Shown here piece after piece: positions 56,801 to 64,000 of a stretch of DNA of 64,000 bases (its first letter is position 1; every line of letters begins with the position of its first letter). The translations under genes were made by a program, and so were the position numbers. The notes under the pieces are model-generated. The model was not told the origin of the DNA. It saw only the letters and a program-made list of their open reading frames with translations, and made no database searches. The DNA lies in assembly GCF_000686025.1 (NCBI RefSeq), contig NZ_JMLQ01000010.1, forward strand, positions 1 through 64,000, written 5' to 3'. Source of the stretch: Rhodococcus sp. UNC23MFCrub1.1 (GTDB lineage: Bacteria > Actinomycetota > Actinomycetes > Mycobacteriales > Mycobacteriaceae).

Positions 56801-59489
56801 GACCCGCGGTGACCGTGCCGAGCACGTCGCCCAGGGCCAGGCCCACGTTCGCCGCCACGTCGCCGCCGGCCGCGAGAGCCGTCGCGAGTGCGGCGGAGAG
56901 CTGCGCGGCGAGGCCGCCGGTCAGCAGGCCCGCGAGATCGGCGTCGAGCAGACCGCCCGCACCGAGCACGGCTGCGAGCGAGGTGCCGAGCGTGGCGACG
57001 AGGTCGCCGCCGAGGCCGAGGGCACCGGACGGATCGAGGACACCGCCCAGCAGGGTGGTGAGGCCGGCACCGAGGTTCAGACCACCGGCGAGCAGGCCGA
57101 CGAGCTCGGCGCCGAGGTCGCCGGACAGGACACCGCCGAGGGCCGCGCCGAGCGTGGCACCGAGGTTGGCTGCCACCGCGCCGCCGGCGGCGAGAGCGCC
57201 GGAGAGTGCGGTACCGAGGGTGGCCGCGAGGTCCAGGTCGCCGAGGACGCTGAGGTCGTTCAGCACGTTCAGGTCGCCCAGCACGCCGAGTCCGCCGAGC
57301 AGGTCGAGATCGCCGGCCAGGCCGAGGACACCGTCGAGAGCGGCACCGAGCTGAGCGGTGAGGCCCGCTGCGAGTCCACCGGTGAGTCCTGCGCCGACAC
57401 CGAGTGCGCCGGTGAGGGCTGCGGCGAGGGCTGCGGCGAGGGTGGCACCGAGTCCGGCCACCGCGTCGACGTCGAGACCGCCCGCCACGTCCACGAGTCC
57501 GGCGAGCACGCCGCCGAGGGCGAGTCCGAGGTCGCCGCCCAGGTCGCCGCCGACGGCGAGAGCGCCGGCCAGCGCGGCAGCGAGCTGAGCACCGAGATCG
57601 GCACCGAGCAGTGCGGTCAGATCGCCACCGAGCAGGCCGCCCGCACCGAGGAGAGCCTCGAGGGAACCGCCGAGCGTGGCCAGGACACCGGCACCGAGGC
57701 CGAGTGCGCCGTCGACGTCGAGCAGGGCACCGAGATCGGCGACAGCGCCGATGTCCAGGAGGCCGCCGAGGCCGAGAGCGCCGTCGAGGATGGTGGCCAG
57801 TGCCGCACCGAGGTCCAGCTCACCGGCCAGCAGTCCGACAAGCTGAGCACCGAGGTCGGCCCCCAGGACGCCGCCGAGGGCGGCACCGAAGGCCGCGCCG
57901 AGCGTTCCGGCGACGGTACCGCCGGCGACCAGCACGCCGCTGAGGGCAGTGGAGAGAGTGGCGCCGAGCGTGGCCGCGATGTCGGCTCCGCCGGCCAGGG
58001 CGGCCGCGAGGTCCAGGCCACCGGCCAACTCCAGGACACCGTCGAGCGCGGCGCCGAGCTGCGCAGCGATACCGCCACCGAGGCCGAGCACACCGGCGAG
58101 GGTCGCGCCGAGGGTGCCGCCGACGCCGAGAAGAGCGTCGAGGTCGAGTGCGCCGGACAGGCCGGTGACGGCTCCGAGGAGCGCGCCGAGGGAGGCGCCG
58201 AACTCACCGGCGACGTCTCCGCCGGCAGCGAGGGCTGCGCCGAGTGCCGCGGAGAGCTCGGTGGTCAGCGTGCCTGCCAGCGCGGCGACGACGTTCGCGT
58301 CGAGGATGGTGGTCAGCGTCGCGCCGAGATCACCGGCGACGTCGACGGCAGCGGCGAGTGCACCCGAGAGAGCAGCGGTGATGTCGGTGGTCACACCGAG
58401 CGCGCCACCGACGACGACACCGAGCGATCCGGCGACATCGAGTCCGGCGGTGAGGGCGGCGGCCAGATCGGCGCCGAGCGAGCCACCGGCGGTGACCGCT
58501 GCGCCGAGCACGCCACCGAGTGCGGCGCCGACATTCGCGCCGAGCACACCGCCCACCGAGAGTGCGTTGGAGAGAACGCCGGACAGACCGACTACGGCGT
58601 CGAGGTCGAGACCGGCGACGGTGCCGAGCACGGCGTCGAGGGCGGCCGTGAGCTGGGCTCCGGCACCCACGCCGAGGCCGAGCGCTGCGGTGAGCGCACC
58701 GGCCAGGGTGGCGCTGAGGTCGACCAGCGTGTCGAGGTCGAGGACGCCGCCGAGGGCGAGGAAGGCGTCGAACGCCGCGCCCAGTGCGGCACCGAACTCG
58801 GCGGCGAGGTCGCCACCGAGGGAGAGTCCGTTGGCCAGGACGAGGGCGAGGACCGTGGTGAACTGGCCCGCGATGTCGAGGTCGCCCAGGTCGATGAGGC
58901 TGAGGTCGAGTCCGCCGAGCAGGTCGATGTCGCCGATCCCGCCGAGGTCCAGCGAGGCCAGGTTCAGGCCGCTGAGGTCGAGCGAGGCCAGGTTCAGGCC
59001 GCTCAGATCCAGGTCACCGAGGTTCAGGTTGCCGATGTTGCCGATGCTGCCGATCGCCAGGCCGCCACCGATGAGGGTCGGGCTGAAGGTGAAGCCGCCC
59101 AGGTCGAAGCCCCCGAAGTTGTTGTTGCTGAAATTTCCGTTGTTGTTGTTGTTTCCGAAGTTCACCGCGTTGCTGCCGAACGTGGGGCCGCCGACGGCGA
59201 CGTTGTTGCCGCCGAAGACGGTGCTGTTGTTCACGCTGCCCGCATTCACGACGGTCGAGTTCACGACGTTGGAGGAGCTGCCCGCGTTCACGATCGAGGC
59301 GAGGCGCGATCCGCCGGCGAACAGTCCGGACTCGGCGACCATGGGCGCCACGGCCACGATGTCGGCGTGGCACACGTCGGGCAGGCCGGCAGCGTCCAGC
59401 GAGGCCTGGGGGTTCGCGCAGTAGGCGGCGGCGGCCTTGTCGTCGCGAAGAAGGCTGAGGATGAAGTCGAGTACGGCGTTCGTGGCCAT
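53832..59489 (-). CDS. iniB: Giant acidic IniB-like repeat protein
   Basis: 1885 residues from the ATG at 59489, which has an AGGAGAT ribosome site; the frame opens further upstream at 59585. Residues 1-55 match the IniB N-terminal head: VLDFILSLLRDDKAAAAYCANPQ, then LDAAGLPDVCHADI and a hydrophobic segment. Residues about 66-125 are rich in Asn, Gly, Ser and Val. Residues about 150-200 form pentapeptide-like LNLAS/LDLSG units. About 1500 residues follow of degenerate Ala/Gly/Leu/Asp repeats built from elements such as GADLGAQLAGLLAGG, DLGAALATVLGGAL and AAGGDVAATLGA. An acidic tail ends DAGDAN. I find no Lys, Arg or His after residue 62, no Cys after residue 40 and one Trp, so the isoelectric point must be very low. 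There is no classical signal peptide. The IniB role is unknown even in mycobacteria; the symbol rests on the head domain and on adjacency to iniA and iniC. Confidence 0.85.
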   Translation of the reverse strand: MATNAVLDFILSLLRDDKAAAAYCANPQASLDAAGLPDVCHADIVAVAPMVAESGLFAGGSRLASIVNAGSSSNVVNSTVVNAGSVNNSTVFGGNNVAVGGPTFGSNAVNFGNNNNNGNFSNNNFGGFDLGGFTFSPTLIGGGLAIGSIGNIGNLNLGDLDLSGLNLASLDLSGLNLASLDLGGIGDIDLLGGLDLSLIDLGDLDIAGQFTTVLALVLANGLSLGGDLAAEFGAALGAAFDAFLALGGVLDLDTLVDLSATLAGALTAALGLGVGAGAQLTAALDAVLGTVAGLDLDAVVGLSGVLSNALSVGGVLGANVGAALGGVLGAAVTAGGSLGADLAAALTAGLDVAGSLGVVVGGALGVTTDITAALSGALAAAVDVAGDLGATLTTILDANVVAALAGTLTTELSAALGAALAAGGDVAGEFGASLGALLGAVTGLSGALDLDALLGVGGTLGATLAGVLGLGGGIAAQLGAALDGVLELAGGLDLAAALAGGADIAATLGATLSTALSGVLVAGGTVAGTLGAAFGAALGGVLGADLGAQLVGLLAGELDLGAALATILDGALGLGGLLDIGAVADLGALLDVDGALGLGAGVLATLGGSLEALLGAGGLLGGDLTALLGADLGAQLAAALAGALAVGGDLGGDLGLALGGVLAGLVDVAGGLDVDAVAGLGATLAAALAAALTGALGVGAGLTGGLAAGLTAQLGAALDGVLGLAGDLDLLGGLGVLGDLNVLNDLSVLGDLDLAATLGTALSGALAAGGAVAANLGATLGAALGGVLSGDLGAELVGLLAGGLNLGAGLTTLLGGVLDPSGALGLGGDLVATLGTSLAAVLGAGGLLDADLAGLLTGGLAAQLSAALATALAAGGDVAANVGLALGDVLGTVTAGLDLDGVLGADLAAALTAALGLDGDLTGGLTAQLAGALDAALGVVGGADITAALTGALAAGGDVAAGLGATLGTTLAAVLGADLGAQLTGLLAGGADLGTALTAVLGGALDLDGVFGIGADAAAGLVGTLGTTLAAALNVGGLTDVDLTALLGGDLTAVLGAALSGALGAGGALGGDLGLALGGLVGAATDLTAGADLGLVLAGALGVTGDAAATLSGALDAMLGAAGGLDLTAILGADADVAATVGAALSAALSAGGPLAANVGAALGGVLGTALSGDLGAQLAGLLGGGVDLDAALGTVLGGALGLGGLVDLDGLANLDGLGAVGGLLDADLLGGLTGALDTDIVGALAGSLGAALGAGGLLTGDLQALLGGDVAAQLSTALGVALGLGGDAAGELGLALGGVLAGVTDLTAGADLGAAVTAALGITGEGAATLAGALNTALGLGGALDLDGLVGGDLAATVGAALGGALAAGGDVAATVGATLGAALGGSLTADLQAQLGALLAGGLDLDAALGTVLGAAPDLDLDADLAGLLGGAVSTGLGLVAGVGLPDTELPDLTGSLAAALGLGGAAAAGLGTALGTVLGGTVLADLDANGLLEGDLGGIVSAALGDALNVGGVLDLETDPVGQFGTALNGALGLVGGVDTGALGDLPATLTAAFGVGGTAGAELGGAFGALLDIAGGGDPVASLGTALGATGDLTTMLDAALDTAVSAGGALDAEGLPISGLLDANTGLDGSLSALTTLTGGLGAVGAVAGGLDGTLTGVGGAVTDPDAVTGAVASLGGGLASGLGLGLNSVTQGGLELGSELQGGLTGAATGAGGVFGGFEISPDGEVTGGLDNTSEFTGALDGGIDATADAVGQFQNSTDAVLGGVTGATDGLGLSAVTDVTGDALGAVTTDGGLGGDIAGEATSWQDVDAEGAFDGPAAAVGGVGDGLTDTVSGLGGGLTGGLTDGLSNTLGGGLSSADDGLDTGAVADDNAADAGDAN
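58951..59010. repeat. 30-bp tandem repeat within the iniB-like gene
   Basis: Two adjacent 30-bp units (58951-58980 and 58981-59010) differ only in their last bases and encode the duplicated decapeptide LDLSGLNLAS. It is the cleanest nucleotide-level repeat in the gene; elsewhere the repetition is mostly at protein level. Confidence 0.8.
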
Positions 59490-59586
59490 CGGGATCTCCT
59501 GGGTGTGTGTGAACCGGTGTCGGCAGACGGTGTGTGTGCAGGCGTCGAGGTGGTCGGGCCGACTGTCTCGGCACGTTGAGATCAAA

Positions 59587-59601
59587 ACTAGGTCGACTAG
59601 T
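59587..59601. promoter_or_regulatory. Inverted repeat, candidate operator upstream of iniB-like gene
   Basis: ACTAG, five bases (GTCGA), CTAGT: perfect 5-bp arms, 98 bases upstream of the iniB-like start. A symmetric site in this position could bind the LuxR-type regulator encoded at 61675. This is inference only. Confidence 0.35.
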
Positions 59602-59631
59602 GAGGTGTCCCAACGGGGCGCAGCCCCCTTC

Positions 59632-59659
59632 CTGCACCCCGGGGGTCGCCCCGGGGCAG
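59632..59659. promoter_or_regulatory. GC-rich hairpin in the divergent region
   Basis: CTGC-A-CCCCGGGG, four bases, CCCCGGGGCAG: stem of about 11 bp with one bulge. It could act as a transcription barrier between the divergent operons or as an extended operator. Confidence 0.4.
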
Positions 59660-59842
59660 ATCGGGGTGACTAGGGGGCATAGGGGATAGGACCGCTCTAC
59701 TCTTGTGACCTGTAACGAAACGGACCATCGGGACGACAGTGCCGGTGGACAGCTACGGCGTCACGGCGACGTGTCCGACAGCAGGTCCGACACAGCCTTG
59801 ACGAGCACGAATATCGACGAGCACGGAAACGGAGTCGGCGCC

Positions 59843-61678
59843 ATGGCAACGGATCAGGGACGGTCATCAGGTCTGGGACTGGACGTCGGCTCGAGCACCT
59901 CGACGGCGGTCGCCGTGGACGGTCCGGGACACCTCGGTGACGCCGTCACCATCGTGCGGTCCACCGCACTGTCGGTCACGCCCGACCGTGAACCCGCCCT
60001 GGCCGCGCCGGGCACCGTCGACACCACGGCCCTGACCGGCTTCGCCGGCCGCGTCGGCGATCCGGTCGCGCTGGTCACCGAGGACGGACGCAGCTACACC
60101 GGCGACGAGCTCTACGCGACGACGCTGGACTGCCTCGTCCGGGAGGCACGCACGGCCGGCGCCGACGACGACGCCGCGATCGTGGTGACCTACCCGACGT
60201 CGTGGCCCGAGTACACGGTGGATCGGCTTCGCAACGCGGCTGCCCGCCACGGCCTCACCGACGTCACCTTCGTTCCCGACGCTCTCGCCGCGACGGCATG
60301 GATGCAGCAGTCGCCGGACGCGGTGGCGGACGGCGTCGTGCTGGTCGCGGACCTGGGTGCGAGCGCCCTGACCGTGTCGGTCGTGCGCACAGGTGCCGAT
60401 TCGGCGATCCTCGGACGCGGTGCGCGAAGCGAGGACGTCAGCGGCGCCCACATCGACCAGGTCGTGTTGGCGCACGTGCTCGACAACGTCGACTCCTCGT
60501 CGCTCGATCCCTTCGATCCCGCGACGGTCGAAGCCCTCACGACCCTGCGCACGCACTGTGCGACAGCCAAGGAAGCACTGTCCTCCGACACCGAGACAGT
60601 CGTGCCGGTGCACCTGCCCGGTATCGACACCGACGTGCGACTGGTGCGGTCGGAGATCGAGGAACTACTGCGCGAGACGTTCGACGACGTCACCCGGGTA
60701 CTCGGCGAGGCGCTGCGCACCGCGGGTGTCGACGGCGACGCGGTGGACCGTGTGCTGCTGGTCGGCGGCGGCGCGTCGATCCCCATGCTCACCGAGACCG
60801 TGTCCTCCGCGCTGCGCAAGCCGGTGACCGTCGGCGAACAGCCCGCGGCCACCGCCGCGACCGGAGCCGCACTGCTCGCCGCCGACATCGCTTCTGCCGG
60901 CGCAGAACTGAACCGCCCGGGCGCAGCGGCACTCGCTGCCGTCGCCGCCGGTTCCACCGTCGACGACGACGAGACCGACCTGCTCCCTCCGGTCACCGAG
61001 CGCCCCGCCTCGGCCCGAACCTCCACGCCCGCACCGGTGTCGCGCTCGGCACACGCCAAGGACGCCCCGTCGCGCGGTAAGCGCACCGCCGTCATCGGTG
61101 GCGTCGCCGCTGCCGTGATCCTGCTGGCCGCGGGTGGCCTCTCCGTCGGCACCGGCCTCGTCGGCGGATCGTCGGAGAACACCGGCCCCTCCACCAGCAG
61201 CGCGGTGGCCCCGGCCGCCGCGGACGGTTCCGTGAGCGCGACCCCGACCACCGCCGCCGCCGGCGTCGACCCCGTGACGGGACAGCCGCGCACCACCGGA
61301 GCCGCCGGAGCGCCGACCGGCGGCGCCGCAGCAGCACCGGGGGCTGCGGCTCCCGGCGCGACCGCGCCCGGCTCGACCGGATCGGCCGCGGTACCAGGCG
61401 CCACCGCGCCGAACGCTGCTGTGCCGAACGCACCGGCGCCGCAGTTCACCGCTCCGAGCGTCCCGACGGCCCAGGTGCCCCAGGCTCCGGCCTACACCGC
61501 ACCCTCGCTGCCGCAGTACACACCGCCGAACGTCATCGGCGGAGTCACGGACGGCCTCGGCAACGTGGTGGGAGGCGTCGGCGGTGTCGTGGGCGGTCTC
61601 GGGAACACCACGGGCGGCGTCGTCAACGGGCTCGGCAACACCGTCGGCGGTCTGACGAGTCCCCTCACCGGGCAGTGA
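59843..61678 (+). CDS. Hsp70-like membrane-anchored ATPase with Gly/Leu-rich tail
   Basis: 611 residues. Residues 1-360 form an actin/Hsp70-type ATPase: GLDVGSSTSTAVAV (phosphate 1, near residue 13), VADLGASALTVSVV (phosphate 2, near 173) and VLLVGGGASIPML (adenosine site, near 305). It has no Hsp70 substrate-binding domain. A disordered acidic/Ser-rich linker leads to one membrane helix (AVIGGVAAAVILLAAGGLSVG, near 416-437). Then comes a Pro/Ala/Thr-rich outside segment and a tail of GG(V/L)xxGLGNxVGG units. The tail resembles the GGLTDGLSNTLGGGL ending of the iniB-like protein encoded divergently. The ATG at 59843 has GGAG nine bases upstream. The next gene overlaps by four bases (GTGA). 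It is probably a signalling or assembly ATPase rather than a folding chaperone. Confidence 0.78.
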   Translation: MATDQGRSSGLGLDVGSSTSTAVAVDGPGHLGDAVTIVRSTALSVTPDREPALAAPGTVDTTALTGFAGRVGDPVALVTEDGRSYTGDELYATTLDCLVREARTAGADDDAAIVVTYPTSWPEYTVDRLRNAAARHGLTDVTFVPDALAATAWMQQSPDAVADGVVLVADLGASALTVSVVRTGADSAILGRGARSEDVSGAHIDQVVLAHVLDNVDSSSLDPFDPATVEALTTLRTHCATAKEALSSDTETVVPVHLPGIDTDVRLVRSEIEELLRETFDDVTRVLGEALRTAGVDGDAVDRVLLVGGGASIPMLTETVSSALRKPVTVGEQPAATAATGAALLAADIASAGAELNRPGAAALAAVAAGSTVDDDETDLLPPVTERPASARTSTPAPVSRSAHAKDAPSRGKRTAVIGGVAAAVILLAAGGLSVGTGLVGGSSENTGPSTSSAVAPAAADGSVSATPTTAAAGVDPVTGQPRTTGAAGAPTGGAAAAPGAAAPGATAPGSTGSAAVPGATAPNAAVPNAPAPQFTAPSVPTAQVPQAPAYTAPSLPQYTPPNVIGGVTDGLGNVVGGVGGVVGGLGNTTGGVVNGLGNTVGGLTSPLTGQ

Positions 61679-63618
61679 CCTCGCCCGACGAGCGGTCGGC
61701 TCTCGACGCTCTGCTGTCCGCGCACGATCACACCGCCCTCGTGGTGGTGACGCTCGCGTCGGTCGGTGTGGCCCCGGATCCGTACCTCGTCGCCGATGTC
61801 GCCGACGTCCCGATGCCCGACGCCGCCGCCGCCGTGGAGCGCGCCCGGGGCTGCGGGGTCCTGTCCGACGAGGGCCTGCTGTCGGACTCCGCGCGCGGTG
61901 CCCTGCGCGTGGTGATGGGCGAGCACGGAATGCTCGGCGTGCTGCGTCGCCTGGCACGGGTGCACCTCGACAGTGGCGGTCTCGGTGGTGATCTCGCGGT
62001 CTCGCTCGCGGATGCGGGTCTGCGCGATCCGGATCTCGCACAGCACCTGGTCGAATTGGCCTCCGCCGCAGACCGTCTCGCAGCACGACGACTGTGGGAC
62101 GCGGCCGCCGCGGCGGGCGCGCAGGGCACCGACATCTCCGTGCCCTACGCCGACGCCCTGCTCGCGAGCGGCGATCTCGACACCGCGGCGCTCACAGTGG
62201 ACGCGGTGCTGTCCGCCGAGGCGCCGTCACCCGACGGAGTACGCGGAGCCGTTCGCGTCGCGTCCACGGTCGCACTGATGCGCGGCACCGCGTCACACGC
62301 CGCCGACCTCTACCGGTGGCTCGGGCCGGACCGCATCGGACCGGATGCGGCGTACGCGGTGACGACGCTTCTCGCCGTGGGGGACGCCGACTGCGCCGCG
62401 ACGTTCGTCCGCGCGCACGGCGGCCTCCGCGCCGTCCCGCCCACGTCGGCGAACGCCCGCTCGACGCTGGTGGCCCGCGGGCTCCTCGACTCACTGACCG
62501 AACCCGCCACTGTGGCAACGGGTTCGCTGCTGCGCGCAGCCTCGATGGCCGACACCGCGGTGGGCGCCCGGGCCGAGCCGGAACATCCCGCGGTGATCGC
62601 GGCACTGATCGCTCTGCACACCGGCGACCCCGCCACCGCCCGAGCGGTGCTGACCGAGACCATCGCCGCGGATCCGGGGTGCGCGGTGTCCACGCGGTGC
62701 CGTCTGCTGCTCGCCTGGTCGGCCCTCGTGGCCGGCGACACGGGTGTCGATCCCACCTCGGGCGTCGACCCGGCCACGCTCCCCCAACGGGACGCCCTGT
62801 CCTACTTCGCACTTCGCGTCGCCACCGCCCGCCGGCGCGGAGACACGGGCGCCCTCATGTCCGCGTGGCAGGAGGCCCGGCGCACCGTCGCGGAGGCCGA
62901 GCCCGATCTCTTCTCCCTCATCCCGCTCGGTGAACTGTGGCTCGCCGCAGTTCGTCTCGGGGACACGGCACGCATCGCGCACTCCGTCTCCGCGGCCACC
63001 GCACTGGTCGCCTCGCTCGGCGAACCACCGACCTGGGCGGCCACGTGGCACTGGTACGGCGTACAGGCCGCCATCCTCGGCGGCGCCCCGGCCGACCTGC
63101 TTCCCCACGCTCGTGCGCTCGGCTCGTTCGCCGACCGCAGTCCCCACGCCGCAGCACTCGCCTCCGCAGGCAAGGCATGGCTCCGCGTCCTGCAGGGCGA
63201 GCCCGACGTCGCCGAGGTCGAGACGTCCGCTCGTACCCTGGAGAAGTTCGGGCACGCCTGGGACGCGGCACGGCTCGCCAGTGACGCCGCCCTGCGCGTC
63301 GCCGACACCCGCGACGCCACCGCCCTGCTGCAGATCGCCCGCGACATCGGTGCCGTCGCGGCGACGGCCGAGCCCACCGAGCCCGGTTCCGCGTCGCTGG
63401 GGGCGCTGACCGAGCGTGAGGCGGAGGTGGCGCATCATCTCGTACTGGGCCTGACGTACCGCGAGATCGGCGCCCAGATGTACATCTCGGCCAAGACGGT
63501 CGAGCACCACGTCGCGCGGATCCGTCGACGTCTGGGAGCGCAGTCGCGCTCGCAGATGCTGTCGATGCTCCGCGCGGCCGGCTACGCACGGGACAAGGAA
63601 CGACGGGTACACGCATGA
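61675..63618 (+). CDS. LuxR-type regulator, possible IniR-like regulator of the ini locus
   Basis: 647 residues. The C-terminal 65 residues are a NarL/LuxR helix-turn-helix: LTEREAEVAHHLVLGLTYREIGAQMYISAKTVEHHVARIRRRLG. The preceding 570 residues are Ala/Leu/Arg-rich helices, probably TPR-like, of the sort found in large LuxR (LAL/MalT-like) regulators. There is no Walker A loop, so it lacks the ATPase part usual in that class. Mycobacterial iniBAC is controlled by a large LuxR-like protein (IniR), and the divergent location here suggests a comparable role; this is inference. It starts with a GTG overlapping the Hsp70-like stop and itself overlaps the next gene by four bases. Confidence 0.8.
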   Translation: MTSPDERSALDALLSAHDHTALVVVTLASVGVAPDPYLVADVADVPMPDAAAAVERARGCGVLSDEGLLSDSARGALRVVMGEHGMLGVLRRLARVHLDSGGLGGDLAVSLADAGLRDPDLAQHLVELASAADRLAARRLWDAAAAAGAQGTDISVPYADALLASGDLDTAALTVDAVLSAEAPSPDGVRGAVRVASTVALMRGTASHAADLYRWLGPDRIGPDAAYAVTTLLAVGDADCAATFVRAHGGLRAVPPTSANARSTLVARGLLDSLTEPATVATGSLLRAASMADTAVGARAEPEHPAVIAALIALHTGDPATARAVLTETIAADPGCAVSTRCRLLLAWSALVAGDTGVDPTSGVDPATLPQRDALSYFALRVATARRRGDTGALMSAWQEARRTVAEAEPDLFSLIPLGELWLAAVRLGDTARIAHSVSAATALVASLGEPPTWAATWHWYGVQAAILGGAPADLLPHARALGSFADRSPHAAALASAGKAWLRVLQGEPDVAEVETSARTLEKFGHAWDAARLASDAALRVADTRDATALLQIARDIGAVAATAEPTEPGSASLGALTEREAEVAHHLVLGLTYREIGAQMYISAKTVEHHVARIRRRLGAQSRSQMLSMLRAAGYARDKERRVHA

Positions 63619-64000
63619 ACACCGGGCACGACGCCGCACCGATCACCCGAGCCACCGGGATCCACATCACCGATCTGACGTCGACGGCCGTCGTGGTGTC
63701 GACGACCTCGGGTGAACTGGTCCGCGTGCCGGTGACGGCCGAGACGGTCCTCTACCTCCTGCCCGACGGCACGACGACCCTGCACCGGCCCGACGCGCTG
63801 ACTGCGGACATCGACGTCGTCGATCGCTTCATGGCCCGCGTCGGTGACCCGTCCGGCGTGGTCTCGTCCCGCGGCGTACCCATGCGCGCCGAGGACCTCG
63901 TCGCGACCATGATGTTCCTGCTGCTCAGTGAGACCGTCGACGCCGGCGAGGACGTCCGCGTCCTCACCGCCGGAGCTGCCCATCCCGCCGACTGGTCACC
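63615..64000 (+). CDS. N-terminus of a probable second Hsp70-like protein (runs off right edge)
   Basis: Only about 128 codons are present, beginning MNTGHDAAPITRATGIHITD. The segment VGDPSGVVSSRGVPMRAEDLVATMMFLLL, then DVRVLTAGAAHPADWS, resembles the region before and around the first-subdomain strand of bacterial Hsp70-like ATPases (compare VGDPVALVTEDGRSYTGDEL and VVTYPTSWPEY in the protein at 59843). It lacks the canonical DLGTT-type loop near the N-terminus: the corresponding stretch is IHITDLTSTAVVVST. Translationally coupled to the LuxR-type gene by an ATGA overlap, it is the third gene of the operon. Confidence 0.6.
   Translation, partial: MNTGHDAAPITRATGIHITDLTSTAVVVSTTSGELVRVPVTAETVLYLLPDGTTTLHRPDALTADIDVVDRFMARVGDPSGVVSSRGVPMRAEDLVATMMFLLLSETVDAGEDVRVLTAGAAHPADWS

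Larger units (their letters stand above)
59490..59842. other. Divergent intergenic region controlling the ini-like and Hsp70-like operons
   Basis: About 350 bases with no gene. It holds an ACTAG-N5-CTAGT inverted repeat, a very GC-rich hairpin and a TAGGGGGCATAGGGGATAGG stretch (59671-59690) that looks like two related units. A frame from 59705 joins the Hsp70-like gene but lacks a normal protein start. Confidence 0.5.

Noticed and set aside
53812-57354. 1180-codon open frame antisense to the iniB-like gene
   Set aside because: The Pro/Ser/Ala/Arg-only translation mirrors the Ala/Gly/Leu/Asp repeats of the real gene on the other strand. It has no ribosome site or family motif. Repetitive high-GC sequence keeps the antisense frame open by chance.
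1-64000. CRISPR arrays, rRNA genes and insertion sequences
   Set aside because: I saw no regularly spaced short repeats, no rRNA sequence and no transposase. The only regular tandem repeat is inside the iniB-like gene.

Overview
The window is high-GC actinobacterial DNA. It combines a pyruvate carboxylase, an MbtH-partnered hydroxamate siderophore synthetase with IdeR-type iron boxes, otsA, a dnaK-grpE-dnaJ-hspR chaperone run with HAIR operators, and an iniBAC-like locus. This set points to a mycolic-acid bacterium, most likely Rhodococcus or a close relative. The genus is my inference; no 16S gene is present.

Layout. 1-8.1 kb: the 5' part of pyc, an iron-type alcohol dehydrogenase and a PucR-like regulator on the minus strand, divergent from a tight plus-strand catabolic operon (epimerase-like protein, EthD-like protein, fumarylacetoacetate-hydrolase-family protein, MFS transporter). 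8.5-10 kb: a TetR regulator divergent from an SDR gene that has a near-consensus, apparently leaderless promoter. 10.1-14.5 kb: a small integrated element ending at a tRNA-Thr gene. It carries a plasmid-type ParA/ribbon-helix-helix partition pair with upstream repeats, an excisionase-like protein, an XRE regulator and a tyrosine integrase. 14.5-18.6 kb: two paralogous membrane diguanylate cyclases and a ThrE-type exporter. 18.6-37.3 kb: the siderophore locus, with mbtH, an ornithine N5-monooxygenase, a 5368-residue four-module NRPS and an alpha/beta hydrolase.

37.4-44.1 kb: a small conserved protein, trehalose-6-phosphate synthase, a flavin reductase-like protein, then hspR, dnaJ, grpE and dnaK on the minus strand. 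44.2-50.3 kb: a 73-bp repeated sequence, an ABC exporter pair, an SDR lacking its catalytic pair, a coiled-coil protein, a secreted lipase and a small membrane protein. 50.3-64 kb: iniC-, iniA- and iniB-like genes on the minus strand, divergent from an Hsp70-like membrane ATPase, a LuxR-type regulator and the start of what looks like a second Hsp70-like gene.

How parts work together. The NRPS reads as C-A-T-E / C-A-T-E / C-A-T / C-A-T-C with no thioesterase. Its adenylation codes read formyl-hydroxyornithine, serine, hydroxyornithine and one code I cannot assign. This matches an erythrochelin/foroxymithine/rhequichelin-like tetrapeptide released by the terminal C domain. The monooxygenase supplies hydroxyornithine; the formyltransferase and the transport genes must lie elsewhere. 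In the ini region the IniB-like protein is a 1885-residue acidic repeat protein with no Lys, Arg or His after residue 62, encoded next to two dynamin-like GTPases. It faces an Hsp70-type ATPase with one membrane helix and a Gly/Leu-rich tail resembling the IniB C-terminus. I consider this divergent locus the most likely place for a poorly described system.
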